NCBI RefSeq assembly: GCF_009696075.1
Contig: NZ_VUMR01000006.1
Span: 1-53,348, forward strand
Length of the DNA: 53,348 nucleotides
From: Holdemanella porci
Lineage (GTDB): Bacteria > Bacillota_I > Bacilli_A > Erysipelotrichales > Erysipelotrichaceae
Reading direction: 5' to 3'
Part shown: piece after piece, positions 23,250 to 31,843 of the stretch
Layout: each line of letters begins with the position of its first letter
How positions within the stretch are numbered: position 1 is the stretch's first letter
The notes under the pieces: generated by a model
Databases searched by the model: none
Seen by the model: only the letters and a program-made list of their open reading frames with translations
Told to the model about the DNA's origin: nothing
Position numbers and translations under genes: made by a program

Positions 23250-23443
23250 TGGAAAAGAAACAGATTCCTTTGCGTCTTTCAAAAAAATTGTATGATCAAA
23301 TCGCTTCATGGGCAGAAGACGATTTTCGCAGTGTCAACGGACAAATTGAATACTTGCTGACGGAATGTGTGAAACAAAGAAAAAAGAATGGCAAATATGT
23401 CAGTGATACAATGGATGAGCCTATTGAATTGGATGTTAAGTAA
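23249..23443 (+). CDS. Arc-family ribbon-helix-helix DNA-binding protein
   Basis: 64 residues. KQIPLRLSKKLYDQIASWAEDDFRSVNGQIEYLL is the Arc/MetJ-type fold: a beta strand (QIPLRLS) that would enter the major groove, then two helices with the conserved SVNGQIEYLL. It starts within the stop codon of the SPFH gene (TAATG). The most likely role is auto-repression of this operon through the 21-bp dyad at 22209-22229, the same length as the operator of phage P22 Arc as I recall it. C-terminal tail is acidic. Confidence 0.85.
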   Translation: MEKKQIPLRLSKKLYDQIASWAEDDFRSVNGQIEYLLTECVKQRKKNGKYVSDTMDEPIELDVK

Positions 23444-23473
23444 GAGAGTGTAGAAATACATTCTTTTATTTTT
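23442..23473 (+). terminator. Terminator of the SPFH operon
   Basis: GAGTGTA-GAAA-TACATTC (one G-T pair) followed by TTTTATTTTT. The following 120 bp to the next promoter hold nothing else I can identify. Confidence 0.6.
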
Positions 23474-23590
23474 GGAAAAAATAAAAGCTTTCAAAGGTTT
23501 AAGCTGAAAAACTTGGTATCTTAAGCTACTTTTAAAGGTTAAATTTTGAAGACTTGGTTAATTGAATAGTCATTTTGTCTAAGTTGTACA

Positions 23591-23619
23591 TTGTAATGTA
23601 TATGTAAAAAACATAAAAT
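23591..23619 (+). promoter_or_regulatory. Promoter of the BI-1 family gene
   Basis: TTGTAA (23591-23596), 17-bp spacer, TAAAAT (23614-23619). Predicted +1 near 23626, just before AGGAGGT. Confidence 0.55.
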
Positions 23620-23647
23620 ACTCTAAAAATAGGAGGTAAATTTATTT

Positions 23648-24319
23648 ATGTATACAAACAATTATTCAAACTCAGTTAGCACAAATTCATTATATAAAGT
23701 ATACAGTTGGATGATGGTAGGACTTGGAATTACGGCAATCACTTCGGCTTTGTTGTATGCTTCTGGCATATTCATGCTTATTATTCAGATTCCCATGATT
23801 TCACTATTATTATTCATAGTACAAATTTCGTTAACGATTTCAATGGGACGTCAATTATCACGTAACACACCAGCTTCTAGTATGAAGACGATGTTTATTG
23901 TGTATTCACTTACAATGGGAATCAATATGACATCGTTGGCTTATGTATATAGTGCTGGACAGATTGCAGCTGCCTTTGGCATTAGCGCAATTTACTTTGC
24001 ATGTTTAGCCATTATTGGTAAGACGACTAAAATGGATCTTAGTAAAGTGGGAAACATTTGTTTGATTGGTTTGGTTGCGATGATCTTTAGTCAATTTTTC
24101 TTCATGCTATTTAGAGTTGGCATGGATGTACGCTTATGGAGCGTGATTGGACTCTTATTATTTACCGGACTTACGGCTTGGGACATACAAAAAATGAATT
24201 ATATGTTGGATGGCTATGAAGATGAAAAAATATCGATTTATATGGCGTTACAGCTATACTTAGATTTTTTGAATATCTTCTTATACATTTTGCGATTATT
24301 AGGACGTAGAGATGATTAG
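23648..24319 (+). CDS. Bax inhibitor-1 (BI-1/YetJ) family membrane protein
   Basis: 223 residues with seven hydrophobic helices. The family ending is clear: LLFTGLTAWDIQKMNYML ... ALQLYLDFLNIFLYILRLLGRRD. The two Asp (in AWDIQ and LYLDF) correspond to the pH-sensing pair of the bacterial calcium-leak protein YetJ. The likely role is a pH-dependent Ca2+ leak in the cytoplasmic membrane. AGGAGGT lies 10 nt before the ATG. It is monocistronic between a promoter and a terminator. Confidence 0.9.
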   Translation: MYTNNYSNSVSTNSLYKVYSWMMVGLGITAITSALLYASGIFMLIIQIPMISLLLFIVQISLTISMGRQLSRNTPASSMKTMFIVYSLTMGINMTSLAYVYSAGQIAAAFGISAIYFACLAIIGKTTKMDLSKVGNICLIGLVAMIFSQFFFMLFRVGMDVRLWSVIGLLLFTGLTAWDIQKMNYMLDGYEDEKISIYMALQLYLDFLNIFLYILRLLGRRDD

Positions 24320-24336
24320 TTTCATCTCTATTTTTT
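24307..24336 (+). terminator. Terminator of the BI-1 gene
   Basis: TAGAGATGA-TTAGTT-TCATCTCTA followed by TTTTTT. The hairpin covers the stop codon. Confidence 0.85.
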
Positions 24337-24402
24337 ATGGTTTACAAAGTAAACTAATATTGTATACTTTAATAGTTAACAAAATGAACTAAAGAAGTAT
24401 GT

Positions 24403-25460
24403 ATGAAAGTATTAAAGAAAATAGGAATTACTATATTATGTTTATTATTGATATGTGGAATAGGAATTGTTTATCTATTTCCCAAGGAATATAGCTCATT
24501 AAAATCATTAAAAAAATCGATGCTTATCCAATGTATACAATGGATTATAGTGCGGATTATGGATTGGATGAATTTTTAGAAAAAGGTGCTAGCAATGATA
24601 AAGAGCTTGTCGAATTTGTGGGGAATCACGTAATGAAGGGATTACCATTAAGTATTAAGATTCCAGATTTAGGTTGTTCTACATTTATTGCACAAAATAA
24701 AAATTCAGGATATTTATTCGGACGCAACTTTGATATGGATTATTCGCCAAGTGTATTAGTGAAGACGAAACTTAAAAATGGGTATGCCTCTATATCCATG
24801 GTGAATTTAAGTTTTGTAGGATATAATGAAAAATATTTACCAGATACATTAAAGGATTCATTGGTGAATTTGGCAGCCCCTTATGCACCACTAGATGGAA
24901 TGAATGAAAAAGGTTTAGCGGTTGGTGTATTGTTGATTGATACAAAACCAACAAATCAGAATACAAAAAAGGTAGATATCACAACAACAGCAATTCGTTT
25001 AATGCTTGATAAGGCGAAAAATGTGGATGAAACATTAGAATTATTATCATCTTATGACGTGCATTCAAGTGCGAATAGTTGTTATCACTTCCAAATTTGT
25101 GATGCTTCTGGAAAGAGTGTTGTCGTAGAATATGTGGATAATGAAATGAAGGTTGTATATCCGGATAAGAATTATCAGTGTGCTACGAATTTCTCGCTTA
25201 CAAATCCATATGCAGAATTTAATTTTGGCCAAGACCGCTACCAAATTATTGATGAAAAATTAAGTTCCACAAATGGAAAACTATCCAGTCATGAGGCTAT
25301 GCAACTTTTATCCGATTGTTCGCAAGATGCGCATAAGAATAAGCAGGGAAAAATCTCAAAGACACAATGGTCTTGTGTATATGATTTAAAGAATAAAAAG
25401 GTAACGATTTGTGTGAATGAATATTATGATGCGAAATACACAATTTCTGTGCTAGAATAA
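24403..25460 (+). pseudogene. Membrane-anchored choloylglycine-hydrolase-like amidase, frameshifted at A7
   Basis: ATG 24403 opens a frame encoding MKVLKKIGITILCLLLICG, a membrane anchor, and on to SLKSLKK. At a run of seven A (24510-24516) the frame is lost. One extra A would join it to KIDAYPMYTMDYSADYG and the open frame that ends at 25460. That frame is an Ntn-type linear amide hydrolase (PF02275-like): GCSTFIAQNKNSGYLFGRNFDMDYSP with the nucleophile Cys, NGYASISMVN, GMNEKGLAVGVL, NSCYHFQICD. Without the anchor, translation could start only inside the propeptide (24531). The A-run may vary between cells, or this may be a true null allele. The MarR gene follows at 4 bp. Confidence 0.75.
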
Positions 25461-25464
25461 AGCT

Positions 25465-25887
25465 ATGAAAAAGAATGAACAAGTATTAGAAGCGTGGCTT
25501 CAAATGACAACCGTTATTAATAATGAGAGAATTACTCCAGATCTTCCTTACAATGAGTCGATGATTTGTCGTTATTTATATCAAAATCAAGATATAAATG
25601 TAACCGCAACGGATTTATGCAACTATATGCGCATGCAAAAATCGCAGATGAATCGTACGCTTACGAATATGGAAAAAAAGGGATTGATTACACGTATTCG
25701 TAGTGAACAGGATACGCGTAAAATCTATATTACATTAAATGATTCGATGATTCGAATCTATAAGAAGCAACATGAAAAGATTTTAAAGATCGTAGATGAA
25801 TTGTTTGATAAGATTGGTTATGAAAAACAACCAGAAGTGATTGAACTGTTTGATTTGATTACGCAAACCGCAAAAGAAATGTTGTAA
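25465..25887 (+). CDS. MarR-family regulator
   Basis: 140 residues. Winged helix: MICRYLYQNQDINVTATDLCNYMRMQKSQMNRTLTNMEKKGLITRIRSEQDTRKIYITLN in several segments matches the MarR recognition helix and wing (D-x-R in the wing). It probably binds as a dimer and responds to a small ligand. It starts 4 bp behind the Ntn-hydrolase frame and likely forms one unit with it, ending at a terminator. It is also next to the yitT-like gene, another possible target. Confidence 0.85.
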   Translation: MKKNEQVLEAWLQMTTVINNERITPDLPYNESMICRYLYQNQDINVTATDLCNYMRMQKSQMNRTLTNMEKKGLITRIRSEQDTRKIYITLNDSMIRIYKKQHEKILKIVDELFDKIGYEKQPEVIELFDLITQTAKEML

Positions 25888-25891
25888 AGAT

Positions 25892-25915
25892 AAGCTGGAT
25901 TTCCAGCTTTTTTCT
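25892..25915 (+). terminator. Terminator behind marR
   Basis: AAGCTGG-ATTT-CCAGCTT followed by TTTTTC. Confidence 0.85.
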
Positions 25916-25973
25916 TTTGTTTCATAAAGAGTTCTTTTTTGGTAGAATATAGATGTCGTTTGGGGAGGCTTTT

Positions 25974-26849
25974 ATGAAAAAAACAAATTATGCAAAAGAC
26001 GTATTGGTTGTATTATTAGGGAATTTCATGGTGGCAGTGTCCGTTGCTTTTTTTGTTTTACCAAATAATACATTAACCGGAGGCGTAGCCGGTGTTGCCG
26101 TGTCATTAAAACCATTATTACCATTTGTACCATCCGTATGGCTGATCAACATATTGATGATTGGACTCTACGTTGTTGGTGCAATTTTTTTGGGGAAGGC
26201 ATTTGCACTGAAATCATTGATTTCAACATTTAGTTATTCATTTTTTGTCTCATTACTAACATATGTGACAACTTTATTTCCCAAAGACACATTTATCATG
26301 CAACCCATGTTGGCAAGTATTTATTGTGGGTTGATTTCGGGAATTGGCTTAGGTCTATGCTTTAGAGTGAACGCAAGTACTGGAGGTATGGATATTCCAG
26401 CCTTGTTGATTCATAAGTATACTCATATTTCTTCAGGAAATTCAGTAATGATCATTGATGCTCTAACTGTATTGTTGGGAATGTCTACGTATGGTGTAGA
26501 ACCAGCCTTGATTGGAGTTTTATCTGTATTCACAACTGGTTTTGCGATTGATAAAACAATTTTGATTGGTTCAAGTACGGCAATCAACTGTATGGTTATT
26601 TCAGATAAGTGGTTTGATATTAAAAATCATGTATTAAACAATATGGAGCGTGGTGTTACAATTTTAGAAGGTAAGGGTGGATATACAAATGAATCCAAAC
26701 CTGTATTGATGATTGTAATTCCACAAAAAATGTATTCGAATTTAGAACACGAAATCATGCAGTTAGATCCAAGAGCTTTTATTATTGTAAATAGTGTTCA
26801 TGAAGTCGATGGTGAAGGATTTACTTATGAATTGGAGGACTTAAAGTGA
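25974..26849 (+). CDS. YitT-family membrane protein (DUF161 plus DUF2179)
   Basis: 291 residues from ATG 25974, chosen because GGGGAGG lies 5 nt upstream; an ATG at 25953 has none. Five hydrophobic helices with the conserved TGGVAGVAVSL and NASTGGMDIPALLIHKY (YitT/DUF161), then a soluble DUF2179 domain (GVTILEGKGGYTNESKPVLMIVI ... DPRAFIIVNSVHEV). Possible promoter TTTCAT-17-TAGAAT at 25920-25948. The physiological role is not known. The stop overlaps the GTG start of the HAD gene. Confidence 0.88.
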   Translation: MKKTNYAKDVLVVLLGNFMVAVSVAFFVLPNNTLTGGVAGVAVSLKPLLPFVPSVWLINILMIGLYVVGAIFLGKAFALKSLISTFSYSFFVSLLTYVTTLFPKDTFIMQPMLASIYCGLISGIGLGLCFRVNASTGGMDIPALLIHKYTHISSGNSVMIIDALTVLLGMSTYGVEPALIGVLSVFTTGFAIDKTILIGSSTAINCMVISDKWFDIKNHVLNNMERGVTILEGKGGYTNESKPVLMIVIPQKMYSNLEHEIMQLDPRAFIIVNSVHEVDGEGFTYELEDLK

Positions 26850-27655
26850 CGACAAAACTAGTGATTTGTGACATTGATGCTACATTAGTTAATGAAAAGA
26901 AAGAATTAACGCCGAGGACAAAAGAAGCTTTGATCAAGCTTCATAAAAAAGGTATTTATTTTGGGATTGCCTCAGGTCGTCCGGCCGATGAATTAAAACG
27001 AAATAAAGAGTATTGGGATTTACCTTTTGACTTTGATTTTGTGGTAGGGATGAATGGAGCAGAACTTTGGGATGGCGTACATCAAAAATTCTATAGCTAT
27101 TTCATGATGAAAAAGGAATGGTTAAAAGAAACCATGGAAATCATGAAAGTTGTCAAATGCAATCCAATGATATATTGGAATGGAAAGATTCGTTGTGTTC
27201 ATATTGATGATTGGATGATTCATTCGGCTTCTACATCGCATAAAGAATTGGAAGTTGTAAAATTAGAAGATTTCTATGCACATGAAAACGCAAAAATCAT
27301 GTTCCGTATGAAAGAAGAGGATATGCCTAAAGCGGAAGCTTGGGTAAAAGAGCATACAAATCCTTATTATCATGGTTTTAAAACGCAATCCACATTACTT
27401 GAATTTTGTGATAAAAGAATCAATAAGGGATATGGACTACAAAAAATATGCGAACTCAATGATTTAGACATAAAGGATGTCATGGCCTTTGGAGATACAT
27501 CCAACGATAATGACATGTTAAAAGTAGCAGGTTGTGGTGTTTGTATGATCAATGGTACGGATGATACAAAGGCTTGCGCCAATGCCATCACAAAACAGGA
27601 TAATGAACATGATGGGTTAGCTATTTATTTAGAAGAAAGTGGGATTTTATGTTAA
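26846..27655 (+). CDS. Cof-type HAD-superfamily phosphatase
   Basis: 269 residues starting with GTG 26846, which overlaps the TGA of the previous gene; GGAGG lies upstream. HAD motifs: I CDIDATLVNEKKELTPRT, II SGRP, and IV AFGDTSNDNDML, with the large C2-type cap of the Cof/YidA class between them. Motif I has Ala at DxDxT position 4, which does not affect the catalytic Asp pair. It probably dephosphorylates sugar phosphates or flavin mononucleotide; substrate unknown. Confidence 0.9.
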   Translation: MTTKLVICDIDATLVNEKKELTPRTKEALIKLHKKGIYFGIASGRPADELKRNKEYWDLPFDFDFVVGMNGAELWDGVHQKFYSYFMMKKEWLKETMEIMKVVKCNPMIYWNGKIRCVHIDDWMIHSASTSHKELEVVKLEDFYAHENAKIMFRMKEEDMPKAEAWVKEHTNPYYHGFKTQSTLLEFCDKRINKGYGLQKICELNDLDIKDVMAFGDTSNDNDMLKVAGCGVCMINGTDDTKACANAITKQDNEHDGLAIYLEESGILC

Positions 27656-28860
27656 AAGTATGCGTGATTGGTGGAGGACCATCTGGATTGATGGCTGCCT
27701 ATACCGCAAGCTTAGTCGGTCACCAGGTGGAGTTGTTTGAGAAAAATAAACAATTAGGAAAGAAGTTGCAACTTACAGGACATGGACGTTGTAATGTGAC
27801 GAATAATTGTTCAAAAGATGAATTCTTTAAGCATGTTGTGCACAATGAAAAATTCTTATATAGTCCATTCTCACAATTCTCTAATTTGGATATGATCCAA
27901 TTTTTAAAATCCAATGGTTTACCTACCATTGAAGAAGATCATGGGCGTATGTTTCCTGGTTCGAATTCAAGTCAGGATGTTGTTTTATTGTTTGTGGAAT
28001 TATTACGCAAAAATAATGTGATTCTACATATGGATGAAGCATGTACAGATTTAATGGTTGAAGATGATAAAGTGGTTGGAATCAAAACAGATAAAGGTTT
28101 GTATTCGTTTGATGTAGTGATTGTTGCGACAGGTGGAAAGTCTTTTGTGTCGACTGGAAGTAGTGGCGATGGATATAAATGGGCGAATACATTAGATATC
28201 AAAGTCAGTGATTTATATCCTGGATTGGTTTCTTTACGAACAAAAGAAATTTTTGATTTAGCAGGTCTTTCTTTGCAGAATGTGGGTATTCAAGCAAAGA
28301 AAGATAAAAAAGTTTTATATAAACAATTGGGCGACATTTTGTTTACTCATGAAGGTTTTAGTGGACCAGGTATTTTGGCCATGTCAAGCTATGTGATTAA
28401 TAAAGAACCAGAAAAAATCATATTGGATTTGATTCCGGATAAATCAGTGGATGAAGTGGATGCATTTTTACTAGAAAGAATGAATCGTTCTTCAAATAAA
28501 CAATTGAATCACATACTTGAAATGATGATACCTAAGAGATTGGTACAATATATCATGGATCGTTTAAATATTGATGATTCTTTAAAAGCCAATGAAACAA
28601 CAAAAGTACAAAGAAGAAGTATTAGTGAATTATTGAAATGTTTAGATTTTAAAGTGTCTAGTTTTGCCGGATTTGATCAGGCTATGATAACTGTAGGTGG
28701 AATCAAGACGAATCAGATTCAGCCTCAGACAATGGAGTCTAAGAAAATTAAAGGCTTAAAGTTTGTGGGCGAAGTTCTTGATTTGGATGCACAAACAGGC
28801 GGCTATAATTTACAGATTGCATGGACAACGGGCTTTGTTGCAGGAAGTACAATTGAATAA
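27649..28860 (+). CDS. HI0933/YhiN-family FAD-dependent oxidoreductase
   Basis: 403 residues. N-terminal Rossmann motif VCVIGGGPSGLMAAYTASLVG, then LTGHGRCNVTNNC typical of the HI0933 family, VVIVATGGKSFVSTGSSGDGY, and the C-terminal return GGIKTNQIQPQTMESK ... FVGEVLDLDAQTGGYNLQ. The family binds FAD, and its reaction is not established for most members. ATG 27649 overlaps the end of the HAD gene by 7 bp, so yitT-like, HAD and this gene form a translationally coupled trio. Confidence 0.9.
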   Translation: MLKVCVIGGGPSGLMAAYTASLVGHQVELFEKNKQLGKKLQLTGHGRCNVTNNCSKDEFFKHVVHNEKFLYSPFSQFSNLDMIQFLKSNGLPTIEEDHGRMFPGSNSSQDVVLLFVELLRKNNVILHMDEACTDLMVEDDKVVGIKTDKGLYSFDVVIVATGGKSFVSTGSSGDGYKWANTLDIKVSDLYPGLVSLRTKEIFDLAGLSLQNVGIQAKKDKKVLYKQLGDILFTHEGFSGPGILAMSSYVINKEPEKIILDLIPDKSVDEVDAFLLERMNRSSNKQLNHILEMMIPKRLVQYIMDRLNIDDSLKANETTKVQRRSISELLKCLDFKVSSFAGFDQAMITVGGIKTNQIQPQTMESKKIKGLKFVGEVLDLDAQTGGYNLQIAWTTGFVAGSTIE

Positions 28861-28864
28861 AGGA

Positions 28865-28894
28865 AAAAAGAAGGGATGGTTAAAGTCCCTTCTT
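28865..28894. terminator. Bidirectional terminator inside the msrA 3' end
   Basis: AAGAAGGGA (28868-28876) and TCCCTTCTT (28886-28894), with A-run and T-run flanks. The msrA stop codon (28882-28880) lies in the loop. Confidence 0.8.
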
Positions 28895-29374
28895 AAATTT
28901 TGATGCAGGTATATGGCAATAAGCCCCTGGATTTTTATCCAGGTATTTTTGATGGTATTCTTCGGCATTAAAAAAGTTTTTCATAGGCTCTACTTCAACA
29001 GCTAGAGGTAAATCATATTTCTTTTGGATTTCATTATATTTAGATTGGATGATTTCAAAATCTATTTTTTCCACATAATAAATACCTGTACGATAGGAAA
29101 TACCAATGTCTTCACCTTGTTGGTTGACAGAAACAGGATCAATAATGTCAAAGTATAAGTCTAGAATTTTAGGTAATGAAATCACTGTGTCATCATATTG
29201 AATTTCTAAAGTTTCTGCATGACCAGTCAAACCTTTTTTGACATCCTTATATACTGGGTTTTCTGTGTTACCATTCGCATAACCAACGGTTGTTTTTACA
29301 ATTCCATCAAATTGATCAAAATAATGCTGCACACCCCAAAAGCAGCCTCCAGCTAAATATATTGTTTTTATCAT
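28880..29374 (-). CDS. msrA: Peptide methionine-S-sulfoxide reductase
   Basis: 164 residues. Catalytic motif GGCFWGVQHYF with the attacking Cys, then GYANGNTENPVYKDV, GHAETLEIQYD and the C-terminal YCHIPASKF. It reduces methionine-S-sulfoxide in proteins using thioredoxin. The start overlaps the stop of the NYN/PIN-like gene (ATGA), so the two are translated together. Confidence 0.93.
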   Translation of the reverse strand: MIKTIYLAGGCFWGVQHYFDQFDGIVKTTVGYANGNTENPVYKDVKKGLTGHAETLEIQYDDTVISLPKILDLYFDIIDPVSVNQQGEDIGISYRTGIYYVEKIDFEIIQSKYNEIQKKYDLPLAVEVEPMKNFFNAEEYHQKYLDKNPGAYCHIPASKFKKGL

Positions 29375-30132
29375 TTTAATTTATAATATTTTCCTTTCGA
29401 ATCTTTTTTATAGCGCCCAACTTTTTTTGCGTAGTCACTCTCAATCCATTTGGAAAGTTTACATTTCTTTTGTTTGTTTGCTAAGATGGGCATTAAATAC
29501 TTACTTAAATCATCAATAGATGCATAGCGGGTATTGATTTTTGGATATTTCTTTAGTGCTTCTATTACCTCTTCATCACTTGCTTCATTTGGCTTTGAGG
29601 TATTTGTTTGTTTCTTTTGTTTTTGTGTCTGTTTTGGTTGAGACTTAAGCGTTTCTTCCTTTAAAGGCAACAAGAACGGGTCTCTTGTCTGTAAGATTTC
29701 AATGTCGATATCTTTTCCTTGGAACAACAAGGCTTGTTTAATACCTTGAAATCCTTGATCATTTGTGACAAGAAGAATTTTTTTAGGGACTATATTGGCA
29801 ACAATTTGTCCAAGTAAAGTAGCACAATAGATATCCGCAAAATTCTTTTGGCTTTGGTGTGTATTGAAACAATAAGAATTTGGGAAATCCTTCGCAATCG
29901 CAAAGATTTGTTGCCAGCACTTTTGCCCTATTTTTTCAAAGTTTCCAAAGAAAAAGAAGACGCTAGGACTTGTGGCTTTTAGCGTGTTTGTGTCAAATTG
30001 TTGGACATTTTCACAGTCAATACAATAGAGTGTATAGTCTTCAAAATTATCGATTTTAATATCTTGTGGAGAGAAACTCATGCATTGAGAAAATGTTCCG
30101 ATTGAAAAATTAAGTTGTGACATTTCATTCAT
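29371..30132 (-). CDS. NYN/PIN-like nuclease-fold protein with basic C-terminal domain
   Basis: 253 residues. The first 150 look like a NYN/PIN domain: YCIDCENVQ with the first acidic pair, NFADIYCATLLGQIV with a second Asp, and KILLVTNDQGFQGI with the third. Such domains cut RNA using these acids and Mg2+. A Lys/Gln/Thr-rich linker (about 165-190) leads to a C-terminal helical region with KYPKINTRYASIDDLSKYL and a basic end (GRYKKDSKGKYYKLK) that may bind nucleic acid. Start MNEM: either ATG 30132 or ATG 30123. It is coupled to msrA, an association I do not know from the literature. Confidence 0.6.
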   Translation of the reverse strand: MNEMSQLNFSIGTFSQCMSFSPQDIKIDNFEDYTLYCIDCENVQQFDTNTLKATSPSVFFFFGNFEKIGQKCWQQIFAIAKDFPNSYCFNTHQSQKNFADIYCATLLGQIVANIVPKKILLVTNDQGFQGIKQALLFQGKDIDIEILQTRDPFLLPLKEETLKSQPKQTQKQKKQTNTSKPNEASDEEVIEALKKYPKINTRYASIDDLSKYLMPILANKQKKCKLSKWIESDYAKKVGRYKKDSKGKYYKLK

Positions 30133-30210
30133 CCTTTCGTAAATAATTATAGCACATCGTGGTATTCTTGCTTTGAATTTGTTATAATAAACTTCAAAGG
30201 GGGAGTTTTA

Positions 30211-31296
30211 GTGGCTTATTATCACATCTTAAAAGAACGTCGAACAAACCTAAAACTTTCCATTCAGGATGTTTCAAATCAGACGCGTTTAGCGCCTCAA
30301 TATATACAAGCAATCGAAGAACACAACCTTGATGTTTTCTCCGATGACTTATCTTTCGTTCGCTATTTTGTGCATGCCTATTCGGATGCGATTGGTGTAA
30401 ATTGGCAGGCCATTTCAGATGAAGTTGATGTGGATGTCAATGAATTTGCGCATCAAAGAGACATGGCTTTAACTATGGCACAAAGACGTATGGTTGAACA
30501 AATGGCGAGTGTTCAAAAGACAAAAAAGACGACTAAGAAAAAGAAAAAATCATCTTTAGGATGGTTTCAAAAACATGTCAGTAGAACAAGTTCTTCATTG
30601 AACGCAAACCAGACGAAGATCATCAAAATGCTTGTCCTGATTGGAATCATTGGATTGGGAGTTTTATCCTTGATCAATGTGGGATTGCGTTCGATTTCAA
30701 ATCAAAAACTAGCAACGCAGCAAGAGCTTCGTGAAGAGCAATTGTCTAAAAAAGAACAGGAGACAAATAAACTCGCAAACCAGCGTAAAAAAGCTAAAGA
30801 GGCTCAGGCTTTAGTTGTTGATAAAATTAGCGGTGAAACCAACGCATATCAGCTTTCGAATATTCAATCGGATGTAAAAACATTGGATTTAAGTATTACG
30901 TTACCGACAAAGACAAAAATTACTTTGAAAAAGAATGATGAAACAATTAATGACACTTCAAAAGTATATACGGGTACATTCAATCATAGCTTAGAATTAT
31001 CCGATGATTGTACTTTTGAAATTAGTATTGAGACATATTCAGAAAACAGTATTTCTATTGACGGAAAAGAAATTTCTTTTGATAAAGAAGGTTGGAAGCA
31101 GGGTGAGCCTGCCATTATCACACTACAAATTGGTAAGGGATACCAAAAACCTGTTGAAGAAGATGAAACTGAATATGAGGATAGTGACTATGATTACGAT
31201 TATGATTATGGTTACACAGATGAAAATCTATATGCACAAGGGGAGGATGTAACTTATGGCCAAGATGAATATGCCGAACAGACTAACAATTATTAG
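30211..31296 (+). CDS. RodZ-like cell-shape protein (YmfM type)
   Basis: 361 residues from GTG 30211, which follows AAGGGGGAG. N-terminal HTH (LKERRTNLKLSIQDVSNQTRLAPQYIQAIEEHN), a basic stretch KKTTKKKKKSS, one membrane helix near 142-162 (MLVLIGIIGLGVLSLINVGL), an external coiled segment rich in Gln/Lys/Glu, and a C-terminal DUF4115-like beta domain. The tail is an acidic Asp/Tyr repeat (YEDSDYDYDYDYGY). RodZ links MreB filaments to the wall machinery. Position before pgsA-cinA-recA is the usual Firmicute order. Promoter: extended -10 TGTTATAAT at 30180-30188. Confidence 0.85.
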   Translation: MAYYHILKERRTNLKLSIQDVSNQTRLAPQYIQAIEEHNLDVFSDDLSFVRYFVHAYSDAIGVNWQAISDEVDVDVNEFAHQRDMALTMAQRRMVEQMASVQKTKKTTKKKKKSSLGWFQKHVSRTSSSLNANQTKIIKMLVLIGIIGLGVLSLINVGLRSISNQKLATQQELREEQLSKKEQETNKLANQRKKAKEAQALVVDKISGETNAYQLSNIQSDVKTLDLSITLPTKTKITLKKNDETINDTSKVYTGTFNHSLELSDDCTFEISIETYSENSISIDGKEISFDKEGWKQGEPAIITLQIGKGYQKPVEEDETEYEDSDYDYDYDYGYTDENLYAQGEDVTYGQDEYAEQTNNY

Positions 31297-31843
31297 AATT
31301 TTATTAGTTCCTGTTGTTGTGGCTGTATATTTATGTATGGACCCGACCATTGGTGTTATAGATGAAGCAAGTGGTCTTGCACTACGTGATGTGATTGCAT
31401 TTGTAATTTTTGCGGTTGCGAGTATTACAGATTTCTTTGATGGAATGTTAGCAAGAAAGAACAATTGGATTACTTCTTTTGGAAAATTTGCGGATCCCAT
31501 CGCAGATAAGATGTTAGTGAACACAGTTTTGATCTTGATGGTTTATTTTCATCAAGCCAATGTGATTGCAGTATTACTAATGATCGCAAGAGACTTGATT
31601 GTTGATGGCTTACGAATGAGCGCAGCTAATTCTGGTGAAGTTGTAAGTGCAGGTATTTTTGGAAAACTAAAGACAGTACTACAAATGTTTGCACTTGTAT
31701 TCTTGTTATTGAAAGATTGGCCGTTTGTCTATATGGGTATTTGTATGGACCAAATATTGTTGTGGGCAGCAACAGTGGCTTCTTTATATAGTGGATGGAT
31801 TTATTTCAACCAATTGAAAAAATACGTTTTGGAGACTATGTAA
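31256..31843 (+). CDS. pgsA: CDP-diacylglycerol-glycerol-3-phosphate phosphatidyltransferase
   Basis: 195 residues, several membrane helices, and the full CDP-alcohol transferase motif D-G-x2-A-R-x8-G-x3-D-x3-D (DGMLARKNNWITSFGKFADP). It makes phosphatidylglycerol-phosphate at the membrane. The ATG at 31256 lies 41 bp inside the rodZ-like gene and follows GGGGAGG, so the two are strongly coupled; the overlapping stretch encodes the rodZ Tyr/Gln-rich tail in another frame. Confidence 0.93.
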   Translation: MAKMNMPNRLTIIRILLVPVVVAVYLCMDPTIGVIDEASGLALRDVIAFVIFAVASITDFFDGMLARKNNWITSFGKFADPIADKMLVNTVLILMVYFHQANVIAVLLMIARDLIVDGLRMSAANSGEVVSAGIFGKLKTVLQMFALVFLLLKDWPFVYMGICMDQILLWAATVASLYSGWIYFNQLKKYVLETM

